Shown in pieces: positions 35,448 to 45,400 of a DNA stretch of 64,000 nucleotides. Location of the stretch: the NCBI RefSeq assembly GCF_009193295.2, contig NZ_CP059973.1:2108001-2172000 (forward strand), in the 5' to 3' direction. The notes below the pieces were generated by a model, which was given only the letters and a program-made list of their open reading frames with translations, was not told the origin of the DNA and made no database searches. The translations under genes were made by a program, and so were the position numbers. The stretch is from Bacteroides luhongzhouii (GTDB lineage Bacteria > Bacteroidota > Bacteroidia > Bacteroidales > Bacteroidaceae). The first letter of the stretch is position 1. Each line of letters starts with the position of its first letter.

Positions 35448-36905
35448 ATGAAACAAAACTTTTTTGCAGTCGACCTGGGCGCAACGAGCGGCCGTACAAT
35501 CTTAGGAACTTTCATAGAAGGCGGATTAAATCTGGAAGAGATTAATCGCTTTCCTAACCACCTGATTGAAGTGGGTGGACATTTTTATTGGGATATTTAT
35601 GCATTATATCGTCATATTATTGACGGATTGAAGTTGGTTGCTCACCGTGGTGAATCCATTGCTTCTATCGGTATTGATACCTGGGGAGTGGATTTTGTAT
35701 GTGTTGGAAAAGACGGCAACCTGCTTCGTCAGCCTTATGCATACCGTGACCCGCATACGGTAGGTGCACCGGAAGCTTTTTTTTTCCGTATTTCGCGTAG
35801 TGAAGTCTATGGCAAAACGGGTATTCAGATTATGAATTTTAATTCACTTTTCCAATTAGACACTTTACGTCGCAATCATGACAGCGCATTAGAGGCGGCA
35901 GATAAAATTCTGTTTATGCCGGATGCGTTAAGTTATATGCTGACCGGAGAGATGGTGACGGAATATACGATTGCTTCCACAGCGCAGCTGGTGAATGCGC
36001 AAACACGTCGTCTGGAACCGGAGTTGTTGAAAGCAGTAGGATTGAGCGAAAAGAATTTCGGACGTTTTGTATTCCCGGGCGAAAAGGTGGGAGTATTGAC
36101 AGAAGAAGTGCAAAAAATAACCGGACTGGGGGCAATTCCTGTAATTGCAGTAGCCGGACATGATACCGGTTCTGCTGTTGCTGCTGTTCCGGCACTCGAT
36201 CGTAACTTTGCTTATTTGAGCAGCGGAACTTGGTCATTGATGGGAGTAGAAACGGATGCTCCGGTGATTAATGCCGAAACAGAAGCGTTGAACTTTACCA
36301 ATGAAGGCGGTGTGGAAGGAACCGTCCGCCTGTTGAAGAATATCTGCGGGATGTGGTTGTTGGAACGTTGCCGTTTGAATTGGGGAGATACAAGCTACCC
36401 TGAATTAATCAGTGAGGCGGATGCTTGCGAGCCGTTCCGTAGTCTGATTAATCCGGATGATGATTGTTTCGCGAATCCTGCGGATATGGAAAAAGCTATT
36501 GCTGAATATTGCCGGGTTACCGGACAATCAGTTCCCGAGAAACGTGGACAAGTGGTACGTTGTATTTTTGAAAGTCTGGCTTTGCGTTATCGTCAGGTAT
36601 TGGAGAATTTGCGTTCACTTTCTCCACGTCCGATTGATACATTGCATGTGATTGGTGGAGGTAGCCGGAATGATTTGCTGAACCAGTTTACAGCTAATGC
36701 GATAGGAATCCCTGTGGTAGCCGGTCCGTCTGAAGCGACAGCTATCGGTAATGTGATGATTCAGGCAATGGCAGCAGGTGAAGCAACGGATGTTGCCGGT
36801 ATGCGCCAGTTAATCAACCGCTCTATCCCGTTGAAAACTTATCAGCCGCAAGATACGGAAGCGTGGGATATGGCATATATCCATTTTAAGAATTGCGTTC
36901 GATAA
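35448..36905 (+). CDS. rhaB: Rhamnulokinase
   Basis: This kinase phosphorylates L-rhamnulose to L-rhamnulose-1-phosphate. The 485-residue protein is a FGGY-family kinase with the N-terminal 'FAVDLGATSGRTILG' phosphate loop, 'SIGIDTWGVDFVCVG' and the C-terminal 'LHVIGGGSRNDLLNQFTANAIGIPVVAGPSEATAIGN'. It is the first gene of the rhamnose operon, 50 bases before rhaA. Confidence 0.94.
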   Translation: MKQNFFAVDLGATSGRTILGTFIEGGLNLEEINRFPNHLIEVGGHFYWDIYALYRHIIDGLKLVAHRGESIASIGIDTWGVDFVCVGKDGNLLRQPYAYRDPHTVGAPEAFFFRISRSEVYGKTGIQIMNFNSLFQLDTLRRNHDSALEAADKILFMPDALSYMLTGEMVTEYTIASTAQLVNAQTRRLEPELLKAVGLSEKNFGRFVFPGEKVGVLTEEVQKITGLGAIPVIAVAGHDTGSAVAAVPALDRNFAYLSSGTWSLMGVETDAPVINAETEALNFTNEGGVEGTVRLLKNICGMWLLERCRLNWGDTSYPELISEADACEPFRSLINPDDDCFANPADMEKAIAEYCRVTGQSVPEKRGQVVRCIFESLALRYRQVLENLRSLSPRPIDTLHVIGGGSRNDLLNQFTANAIGIPVVAGPSEATAIGNVMIQAMAAGEATDVAGMRQLINRSIPLKTYQPQDTEAWDMAYIHFKNCVR

Positions 36906-36955
36906 TGCATTGAACAACCGACAGAATAATCATTTATTTAAACTAATAGAATATC

Positions 36956-38212
36956 ATGAAAAAAGAAGAACTGATTCAGAAAGCGTATGAGATTGCTGTG
37001 GAACGTTATGCAGCAGTAGGTGTGGACACCGAGAAAGTATTGAAAACGATGCAGGATTTTCATCTGTCACTCCATTGCTGGCAGGCTGACGATGTTGCAG
37101 GATTTGAAGTACAGGCCGGCTCATTGACCGGAGGTATTCAGGCAACCGGTAATTATCCGGGCAAAGCTCGTAATATTGATGAATTGCGTGCTGACATTTT
37201 GAAAGCTGCTTCTTATATTCCGGGGACTCATCGTCTGAACCTGCACGAAATCTATGGAGATTTCCAAGGTAAGGTGGTAGACCGTGACCAGGTAGAACCG
37301 GAACATTTCAAGAGCTGGATCGAATGGGGTAAAGAACACAACATGAAACTTGACTTCAACTCTACCTCTTTCTCTCATCCGAAATCAGGTGACTTGTCTC
37401 TTTCTAATCCCGATGAAGGTATCCGTCAGTTCTGGATTGAACATACCAAACGTTGCCGTGCAGTTGCGGAAGCGATGGGTGAAGCACAGGGGGATCCGTG
37501 TATCATGAATCTTTGGGTACATGACGGAAGCAAGGATATTACGGTAAACCGTATGAAATATCGTGCATTGTTGAAAGATTCTTTGGATCAGATCTTCGCT
37601 ACCGAATATAAGAATATGAAAGATTGTATCGAATCTAAAGTGTTCGGTATCGGTCTGGAAAGCTATACAGTAGGTTCTAACGACTTCTATATCGGTTATG
37701 GTGCTTCTCGTAACAAGATGATTACATTGGATACCGGTCACTTCCACCCGACAGAAAGTGTAGCTGATAAAGTATCTTCACTGTTGCTTTATGTGCCTGA
37801 ATTGATGTTGCACGTAAGCCGTCCGGTTCGTTGGGATTCAGACCATGTTACTATCATGGATGATCCGACAATGGAACTGTTCAGCGAAATCGTTCGTTGC
37901 GGTGCTCTGGACCGTGTACATTATGGTCTTGACTACTTCGATGCATCTATCAACCGTATCGGTGCTTATGTAATCGGTAGCCGTGCTGCACAGAAATGTA
38001 TGACTCGTGCTCTGCTCGAACCGATTGCCAAGTTGCGTGAATACGAAGCAAACGGACAGGGATTCCAACGTCTGGCTCTGCTCGAAGAAGAAAAAGCGTT
38101 GCCTTGGAATGCAGTTTGGGATATGTTCTGCTTGAAGAACAATGTTCCTGTTGGCGAAGATTTCATCGCGGAAATTGAAAAGTACGAAGCCGAAGTAACT
38201 TCTAAACGATAA
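36956..38212 (+). CDS. rhaA: L-rhamnose isomerase
   Basis: This enzyme converts L-rhamnose to L-rhamnulose using divalent metal. The 418-residue protein shows 'GTHRLNLHEIYGDF', 'KLDFNSTSFSHPKSGD', 'LGIESYTVGSNDFYIGYG'-type segments and 'LDTGHFHPTESVADK', which provide the metal ligands of the family. The length is normal. It is followed by the transporter gene after 3 bases. Confidence 0.95.
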   Translation: MKKEELIQKAYEIAVERYAAVGVDTEKVLKTMQDFHLSLHCWQADDVAGFEVQAGSLTGGIQATGNYPGKARNIDELRADILKAASYIPGTHRLNLHEIYGDFQGKVVDRDQVEPEHFKSWIEWGKEHNMKLDFNSTSFSHPKSGDLSLSNPDEGIRQFWIEHTKRCRAVAEAMGEAQGDPCIMNLWVHDGSKDITVNRMKYRALLKDSLDQIFATEYKNMKDCIESKVFGIGLESYTVGSNDFYIGYGASRNKMITLDTGHFHPTESVADKVSSLLLYVPELMLHVSRPVRWDSDHVTIMDDPTMELFSEIVRCGALDRVHYGLDYFDASINRIGAYVIGSRAAQKCMTRALLEPIAKLREYEANGQGFQRLALLEEEKALPWNAVWDMFCLKNNVPVGEDFIAEIEKYEAEVTSKR

Positions 38213-38215
38213 GTT

Positions 38216-39235
38216 ATGGAAATCTTAATCGGCTTATTGATTATAGCTATCGGTAGCTTTTGCCAGTCCAGTTCTTATGTACCTATTAAGAAGGTAAAGG
38301 AATGGAGCTGGGAAAGCTTCTGGTTAATACAAGGTGTATTTGCCTGGTTAGTGTTCCCGTTCCTGGGTTCACTGCTGGGTGTACCCCAAGAGAGCAGTTT
38401 GTTCGACTTGTGGGGAGCGGGAGGTGCTGGAATGAGCATCTTTTATGGTATATTGTGGGGAGTAGGAGGTTTGACTTTCGGACTTTCCATGCGCTATTTG
38501 GGTGTTGCGCTCGGACAAAGTATCTCACTGGGTACTTGTGCCGGTTTCGGTACCCTTCTTCCGGCTCTTTTTGCTGGTACAAATTTGTTTGAAGGTAACG
38601 GGCTGATTCTTTTATTGGGTGTTTGCATCACGTTGGCAGGTATTGCTATTATCGGGTATGCCGGTAGTTTGCGTGCACAAAACATGAGTGAAGAAGAAAA
38701 ACGTGCTGCCGTAAAAGACTTTGCGTTGACAAAAGGGTTACTGGTCGCACTCTTGGCTGGTGTCATGAGTGCCTGCTTTGCTTTGGGACTGGATGCAGGA
38801 ACACCTATTAAAGAAGCCGCTTTGGCTGGTGGAGTGGAAGGACTTTATGCTGGTCTTCCGGTTATCTTCCTGGTTACGTTTGGCGGCTTCCTGACAAATG
38901 CAGCTTACTGTTTGCAACAGAATGTGGCTAATAAATCGATGGGTGACTATGCTAAAGGAAAAGTGTGGGGCAATAATCTAGTATTCTGTGCATTGGCTGG
39001 TGTACTATGGTATATGCAGTTCTTCGGGCTGGAAATGGGTAAGAGCTTTCTTACGGAAAGCCCGGTACTGTTGGCTTTCTCCTGGTGTATCCTGATGGCA
39101 TTGAATGTAACTTTTAGTAATGTTTGGGGAATAATTCTGAAAGAATGGAAAGGTGTGTCAAACAAGACCATAACTGTGCTGATAGCTGGTCTGATCGTAC
39201 TTGTCTTCTCTTTAGTGTTCCCAAATTTGTTTTAA
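38216..39235 (+). CDS. rhaT: L-rhamnose/proton symporter
   Basis: This is an inner-membrane transporter of 339 residues with about ten hydrophobic helices and the RhaT family start 'GLLIIAIGSFCQSSSYVPIKKVKEWSWESFWLIQG'. It brings L-rhamnose into the cytoplasm for RhaA. It begins 3 bases after rhaA, so translation is probably coupled. Confidence 0.93.
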   Translation: MEILIGLLIIAIGSFCQSSSYVPIKKVKEWSWESFWLIQGVFAWLVFPFLGSLLGVPQESSLFDLWGAGGAGMSIFYGILWGVGGLTFGLSMRYLGVALGQSISLGTCAGFGTLLPALFAGTNLFEGNGLILLLGVCITLAGIAIIGYAGSLRAQNMSEEEKRAAVKDFALTKGLLVALLAGVMSACFALGLDAGTPIKEAALAGGVEGLYAGLPVIFLVTFGGFLTNAAYCLQQNVANKSMGDYAKGKVWGNNLVFCALAGVLWYMQFFGLEMGKSFLTESPVLLAFSWCILMALNVTFSNVWGIILKEWKGVSNKTITVLIAGLIVLVFSLVFPNLF

Positions 39236-39247
39236 AAAAATCAAGAA

Positions 39248-39304
39248 CGGATTACACGGATTACGCAGTTTTTTTATAACTTGCGACAAAATCCGTGTAA
39301 TCCG
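39248..39304. repeat. 15-bp inverted repeat between rhaT and rhaD
   Basis: CGGATTACACGGATT (39248-39262) and its complement (39290-39304) enclose 27 bases that include a T7 run. Short ATCCGTGTAATCCG-type units are a common dispersed intergenic repeat in Bacteroidetes (from general knowledge). Here it sits inside an operon and could affect mRNA stability or attenuate transcription between rhaT and rhaD. Confidence 0.7.
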
Positions 39305-39327
39305 TGCCTAATTAAAATATATATATA

Positions 39328-40137
39328 ATGAAATCAATTTTAGAGAATCGTCCGGCACTTGCCAAAGAAGTAAACAAGGTAGCAGAAGTTGCCGGATACT
39401 TGTGGCAAAAAGGATGGGCTGAACGTAATGGTGGTAATATCACTGTTAATATCACAGAGTTTGTAGACGATGAAATCCGTCAGATGAAGCCGATCAGCGA
39501 AGTAAAATCTATCGGTGTGACTCTTCCTTATCTGAAAGGCTGCTATTTCTACTGCAAGGGAACTAATAAACGCATGCGTGATTTAGCCCGCTGGCCGATG
39601 GAAAATGGTTCGGTAATCCGTATCCTGGATGACTGTGCCAGCTATGTGATTATTGCGGATGAAGCTGTAGCTCCGACATCGGAACTGCCTTCTCACTTGA
39701 GCGTACACAATGACCTGTTGAGCAAAAACTCTCCTTATAAGGCATCTGTACATACACATCCGATTGAACTGATTGCTATGACACATTGTCCGAAGTTTCT
39801 GGAAAAAGATGTGGCTACCAATCTGTTGTGGAGTATGATTCCTGAAACAAAGGCATTCTGCCCGCGTGGTTTGGGTATCATTCCTTATCAATTGCCTAGC
39901 TCAGTGGAATTGGCTGAAGCTACCATCAAAGAACTGCAGGACTACGATGTTGTGATGTGGGAGAAGCATGGCGTATTTGCGGTAGATTGCGATGCGATGC
40001 AGGCGTTCGATCAGATTGACGTACTCAATAAGTCGGCTCTGATTTATATCGCAGCTAAAAATATGGGCTTCGAACCGGATGGTATGAGTCAGGAACAGAT
40101 GAAAGAAATGTCAGTAGCTTTCAATCTTCCTAAATAA
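39328..40137 (+). CDS. rhaD: Rhamnulose-1-phosphate aldolase
   Basis: This class II zinc aldolase splits L-rhamnulose-1-phosphate into dihydroxyacetone phosphate and L-lactaldehyde. The 269-residue protein has 'WAERNGGNITVNI' near the start, the zinc histidines H142 and H144 in 'VHTHPIEL', and a third ligand region at 'WEKHGVFAVD'. It is followed by fucO after 19 bases. Confidence 0.94.
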   Translation: MKSILENRPALAKEVNKVAEVAGYLWQKGWAERNGGNITVNITEFVDDEIRQMKPISEVKSIGVTLPYLKGCYFYCKGTNKRMRDLARWPMENGSVIRILDDCASYVIIADEAVAPTSELPSHLSVHNDLLSKNSPYKASVHTHPIELIAMTHCPKFLEKDVATNLLWSMIPETKAFCPRGLGIIPYQLPSSVELAEATIKELQDYDVVMWEKHGVFAVDCDAMQAFDQIDVLNKSALIYIAAKNMGFEPDGMSQEQMKEMSVAFNLPK

Positions 40138-40156
40138 AACAACAAATAGCACAATT

Positions 40157-41311
40157 ATGAATCGCATTATTTTAAATGAAACTTCTTACTTCGGTGCCGG
40201 ATGCCGTAGTGTTATTGCTGTGGAAGCAGCCAGACGTGGCTTTAAGAAAGCCTTTTTTGTAACGGATAAAGACCTGATCAAGTTTGGGGTGGCTGCCGAA
40301 ATCATTAAAGTATTTGATGAGAACCAGATTCCTTACGAACTTTATAGTGATGTAAAAGCTAATCCCACTATTGCAAATGTACAAAACGGTGTGGCTGCAT
40401 ACAAAGCCTCCGGAGCCGATTTTATCGTTGCTTTGGGCGGCGGCTCTTCCATCGATACTGCCAAAGGAATCGGTATTGTTGTGAACAATCCGGATTTTGC
40501 AGACGTGAAATCTCTGGAAGGGGTAGCCGATACCAAACATAAAGCGGTGCCTACTTTCGCGCTGCCTACTACTGCCGGAACAGCTGCCGAGGTAACTATC
40601 AATTACGTGATTATTGATGAAGATGCCCGCAAGAAAATGGTTTGTGTAGATCCGAACGATATTCCTGCCGTAGCTATCGTAGACCCCGAACTGATGTACT
40701 CAATGCCAAAAGGACTGACTGCTGCTACAGGTATGGATGCTTTGACTCATGCCATCGAAAGTTATATCACTCCGGGTGCCTGGGTAATGAGCGATATGTT
40801 CGAATTGAAAGCCATTGAAATGATTGCTCAAAACTTGAAGGCAGCTGTGGATAATGGTAAAGATGTGGCAGCCCGCGAAGCTATGTCACAGGCACAATAT
40901 ATTGCCGGTATGGGATTCTCGAATGTCGGTTTAGGAATTGTTCACTCGATGGCTCATCCGTTAGGTGCGTTCTATGATACTCCTCATGGAGTAGCTAATG
41001 CCTTATTGTTGCCGTATGTGATGGAATACAACGCTGAATCTCCGGCAGCACCGAAATATATCCATATTGCGAAAGCAATGGGAGTAGACACTGCCGGAAT
41101 GAGTGAAGCGGAGGGAGTAAGAGCTGCCATTGAGGCGGTGAAAGCACTTTCTGTCAGCATCAATATACCGCAGAAATTACATGAAATCAATGTGAAGGAA
41201 GAAGATATTCCTGCACTGGCTGTAGCCGCTTTCAATGATGTTTGCACAGGTGGTAATCCTCGTCCCACTTCAATAGAAGATATCGAAGCTCTATATCGCA
41301 AAGCTTTCTAA
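40157..41311 (+). CDS. fucO: Lactaldehyde reductase (iron-containing alcohol dehydrogenase)
   Basis: This enzyme reduces L-lactaldehyde from RhaD to L-1,2-propanediol with NADH. The 384-residue protein has the NAD-binding 'ALGGGSSIDTAKGIGI' and metal-binding 'GLGIVHSMAHPLGAFYDTPHGVANA' motifs of group III alcohol dehydrogenases. Position at the end of the rhamnose operon supports the assignment. A terminator follows. Confidence 0.92.
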   Translation: MNRIILNETSYFGAGCRSVIAVEAARRGFKKAFFVTDKDLIKFGVAAEIIKVFDENQIPYELYSDVKANPTIANVQNGVAAYKASGADFIVALGGGSSIDTAKGIGIVVNNPDFADVKSLEGVADTKHKAVPTFALPTTAGTAAEVTINYVIIDEDARKKMVCVDPNDIPAVAIVDPELMYSMPKGLTAATGMDALTHAIESYITPGAWVMSDMFELKAIEMIAQNLKAAVDNGKDVAAREAMSQAQYIAGMGFSNVGLGIVHSMAHPLGAFYDTPHGVANALLLPYVMEYNAESPAAPKYIHIAKAMGVDTAGMSEAEGVRAAIEAVKALSVSINIPQKLHEINVKEEDIPALAVAAFNDVCTGGNPRPTSIEDIEALYRKAF

Positions 41312-41340
41312 ATCTGGCTGTATAGGGTTTGTCTCAGATA

Positions 41341-41382
41341 AACATCCGGAGATACCTGAAGGTACGTTCCGGATGTTTTTTT
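41341..41382 (+). terminator. Terminator of the rhamnose operon
   Basis: A 10-bp stem (AACATCCGGA at 41341-41350 with its complement at 41368-41377) is followed by a T run. Confidence 0.85.
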
Positions 41383-41415
41383 GTATCCTGGCGTGTGTTT
41401 TCTGAAAATAATGTC

Positions 41416-41423
41416 TATTTTTG
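41416..41423 (+). promoter_or_regulatory. Putative -7 element of the AraC-type regulator gene
   Basis: TATTTTTG matches TAnnTTTG, 30 bases before the start at 41454. Confidence 0.45.
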
Positions 41424-41453
41424 TCCAACTCAATTGCATGAAAACACACTGAT

Positions 41454-42353
41454 ATGATCGAGGATAATAGTTTAGGATTAGAATTTAAATATCTGATTGT
41501 AAATGACATGGACCGTAAATTCGGCCTGTGGGTAAATACCGTCGGCTATCAGTCCATTCCTCCCGATTCACCTTATCCGTTGAAAGAGCATCCTTCCGGT
41601 TACTTCTTTAATGCGGAAAAAGGAAGAGTGCTTCGTGAGTATCAATTGGTTTATATCACCAAGGGACGTGGTTTGTTTTCATCCGATTCTACTTCCGAGA
41701 AGCAGGTTTGTAAAGGCCGGCTGATGGTATTGTTTCCCGGACAATGGCATACTTATCGCCCATTGCGGCAGACTGGTTGGACGGAATATTATATCGGTTT
41801 CGAGGGGCCTATGATAGACGCCATTGTTAATGATGCTTTTTTGTCGCAAGAACAACAAATACTGGAAATTGGCATTAATGAAGAGTTGGTCTCATTATTC
41901 TCCCGTGCTCTTGCTGTGGCCGAAGCAGATAAGATTTCCGCGCAACAATATCTTTCCGGGATTGTGCTCCACATGATAGGAATGATTCTTTCTGTTTCCA
42001 AGAATAAGTTTTTTGAGATGAGTGACGTGGATCAGAAGATTGAACAGGCAAAAATCATTATGAATGAAAATGTTGCCGGCAATGTGGACCCGGAAGAGTT
42101 GGCTATGCGACTTAATATTAGTTATTCATGGTTCCGACGTGTTTTTAAGGAGTATACAGGCTATGCTCCGGCTAAATATTTTCAGGAATTGAAACTTCGT
42201 AAGGCTAAACAAATGTTGGTCGGAACTTCCCAGTCAGTAAAAGAGATTTCTTTTTTTCTAGGTTTCCAGTCAACCGAATATTTTTTCTCTTTTTTCAAGA
42301 AACGTACGGGGCTTACTCCATTGGAGTATCGTTCGTTCGGGCGGGAAGAATGA
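41454..42353 (+). CDS. rhaR: AraC family transcriptional regulator, probable rhamnose regulator
   Basis: The 299-residue protein has an N-terminal AraC-type cupin sugar-binding part (about 20-180, with 'YQLVYITKGRGLFSSD' and 'PGQWHTYRP') and a C-terminal double helix-turn-helix (about 200-297, 'KIIMNENVAGNVDPEELAMRLNISYSWFRRVFKEYTGYAPAKYFQ' and 'VKEISFFLGFQSTEYFFSFFKKRTGLTPLEYR'). Its position directly after the rhamnose operon makes it the likely activator of that operon in response to L-rhamnose. That link is inferred from context. Confidence 0.85.
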   Translation: MIEDNSLGLEFKYLIVNDMDRKFGLWVNTVGYQSIPPDSPYPLKEHPSGYFFNAEKGRVLREYQLVYITKGRGLFSSDSTSEKQVCKGRLMVLFPGQWHTYRPLRQTGWTEYYIGFEGPMIDAIVNDAFLSQEQQILEIGINEELVSLFSRALAVAEADKISAQQYLSGIVLHMIGMILSVSKNKFFEMSDVDQKIEQAKIIMNENVAGNVDPEELAMRLNISYSWFRRVFKEYTGYAPAKYFQELKLRKAKQMLVGTSQSVKEISFFLGFQSTEYFFSFFKKRTGLTPLEYRSFGREE

Positions 42354-42417
42354 ATAGGATGAAGTTCCATATCTATTAGTTATTGGGTTCTGATTTTGGG
42401 AATATCATAAAAACAGT

Positions 42418-42425
42418 TACTTTTG
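42418..42425 (+). promoter_or_regulatory. Putative -7 element of the second HTCS gene
   Basis: TACTTTTG lies 37 bases before the HTCS start at 42463. Confidence 0.5.
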
Positions 42426-42462
42426 TGGTAAGATTAATGTGTTATAAACCATCATTCTTGAT

Positions 42463-45400
42463 ATGCGCGGACAAAAACTATCTAATATCCATTTTCTTAT
42501 TCTGCTATCTCTTTTTGGATTTGTATCCCCTCTTCAATCACAGGAATATAAGTTCAGAACATTAGGTGTGGAGGATGGATTGTCGCAAATAACGGTGAGC
42601 GATATTTGCCAGGATGAGAAGTCGCGTATATGGATTGCCACGCTGGATGGTTTGAATTGTTTCGATGGCAATCATATCAAAGTCTTTAATCATTTTCATA
42701 ACGACTCCATCAGTTATGGTAATTTATATGTGACTCAGATGGTGGAAGACGGTCAGGGGAGTCTTTTTCTCTTGACTTCTACCGGACTTTTTCAGTTCGA
42801 CCTTGAAACGGAGAAATATTATATTCTTCCGGTGTCTTCTCCTTCCACTCTTGCCAAAGGAAAGCTGGGAGTGTGGATTGCAGAAGGGGGAAAACTCTTC
42901 TTGTATGATAAGAATACCCGTTCCGTGAAACCAATGTATGCGGACTTACATTTGCCGGATAGTGGGCCGACGATGGTGGAAGGTTCGGAAGGAAATCTTT
43001 GGGTTGCTTTGAAGGATGGTGGGGTGATGCGTGTAGATACTTGTGGATCGATGTCGCTTCATTTGCCCGGAGTCAAGGTGATGAAACTGATAAAAAGTAA
43101 CGATCAGAATATTTGGATCGGTTCGCAGGATCATGGCGTTTTCTGTTTTTCACCTCAAGGTGCAGTCATACATCACTATGAATATAATGACAAGAGTGTT
43201 TACACGGTCCGGGATGATATGGCAAGAGCGTTATGTCAGGATTTGGAAGGGAATATATGGGTAGGTTATAGAAGTGGATTGAGCAAGATTGAAGTGGCTA
43301 CCGGTAAAATATATCATTATCAGGCGGATCCTAACCGGGTGGGGGCTATGTCTAATCGTTCGGTGACTTCTCTTTATACAGACAAACAAGGAACTGTCTG
43401 GGTGGGGACCTATTGGGGCGGTGTGAACTTCTTCTCCCCGGAATATCAACATTTTGTACATTATCATGCTTCAGACACCGGATTGTCTTTTCCGGTGGTG
43501 GGTGCTATGGCGGAAGATAAATCCGGAAACATATGGATATGTACTGAAGGAGGAGGGCTGGATTTATATCAACCGGAACAAGGAACATTCAAGCATTTTA
43601 ATGCGCATACCGGATATCATTTTAGTACGGATTATCTGAAAGATGTCGTTTTTGATGAGGTTAATAACTGTTTGTGGATTGCCGCTGACTTTACAAATAA
43701 GGTCAACTGTTTTCATCTTGATAACTATCGGAATGACATATATGACCTCGAACCGCTCGGAGAGGAAAGTGTGGGAGAAGCCCTGTTTGCTTTGGCCGAT
43801 ACTCCTCGTAAGTTATATGTCGGCACAACATCAGCAGTTGTCAGTTTGGATAAACAGACCTTAAAAACTGAAGTGTTGCTTCATCAAAAGGAGTTGTTTA
43901 CACATAATTATAACACTTTGTTGCTTGATTCGAAAAACCGGCTATGGTTTGCTTCCGATGATGGTTGTGTAGCTTATGTGATTGATGAAGGGCGGTTTGA
44001 AACGTATAGGATAAGTCTGAAGAAGCAGGTCAGATCTCAAAAAGAGCTGGTCAATGTCATCTATGAAGATCGAAAGGGAAACATTTGGGTAGGAACACAT
44101 GGCAACGGGCTTTTCTTGTTGGATAAGAAAGACCGTTTGTTTCGCTTACATACTTCTGAAAGCGTATTGTCGGGAGAAAATATCAGAGTGTTGGGCGAAA
44201 CACCTTCCGGAAATTTGCTGATTGGTACGGGACATGGATTGTCAATGTTGGAACAGAAAGACGGGAAAGTGATAAACTTCAATTCTAAAACAGGATTCCC
44301 GCTGACTCTTGTCAACCGGAAATCCATGCATGTATCCCGCAATCATGATATTTATATGGGAGGAGCTACCGGCTTGGTTACCATTCGCGAAAGTAGTTTG
44401 TCTTATCCTCCGAAAATATACGATTTGGAGTTGGCGCATTTGTATGTCAATAACAAAGAGATAACCACAGGCGATCAGACCGGAATCCTAAATAAATCTT
44501 TTGCCTATACCGACCGGATTAAATTGAATTATTTGCAGAATGTGTTTTCTATCGGTTTCTCGACAGATAATTTTCTGCACATCGGCGGTGGTGAGGTAGA
44601 ATATCGATTGATAGGTTCTAATGATGAATGGAGTGAGAATCGTTTGGGAAATGATATTACTTATACGAATATATCTCCGGGTGATTATGTTTTTGAGATC
44701 AGGCTGAAGAACTTTCCGGAAGTAATCAGATCTCTTCATATAACGATCACACCCCCTTTTTATGCCACCTGGTGGGCCTATACCATTTATATATGTGTGA
44801 TTCTGACAATTCTATTCTTTGTGGTGAGAGAATATAGAATCCGTTTATTCTTGAAAACATCATTGGACTTTGAACTTCGTGAGAAACAGTATATTGAAGA
44901 AATGAACCAATCCAAACTGCGTTTCTTTACTAATATCTCACATGAAATCAGAACCCCTATTACCCTTATCCTGGGGCAGGTTGATTTGCTGCTGAATTCC
45001 GGTAAGTTGTCTACCTATGCCTATTCGAAACTACTGAATATACATAAAAATGCCGGTAACCTGAAATCATTGATAACAGAGTTACTTGATTTCCGTAAAC
45101 AGGAACAGGGACTTTTGAAACTGAAAGTTTCTCAATTTGACTTACATTCTCTACTCGAAGAGCATTATGTTTTGTTCAAAGAATTGGCAGCTAACAGGAA
45201 TATTTCGTTTGTTTTGCATGCAGAATGTGAGCAATGTCTTGTGTGGGGAGATCGTATGCAACTACAGAAAGTGGTTAATAACCTGTTGTCGAATGCTTTT
45301 AAATATACTTCAGACGGTGGAAGTATCAGTATGGAACTGGCTGATGGAACAGATGAATGTATGTTTTCCGTTTCGGACAATGGAGCGGGGATATCTGAGG

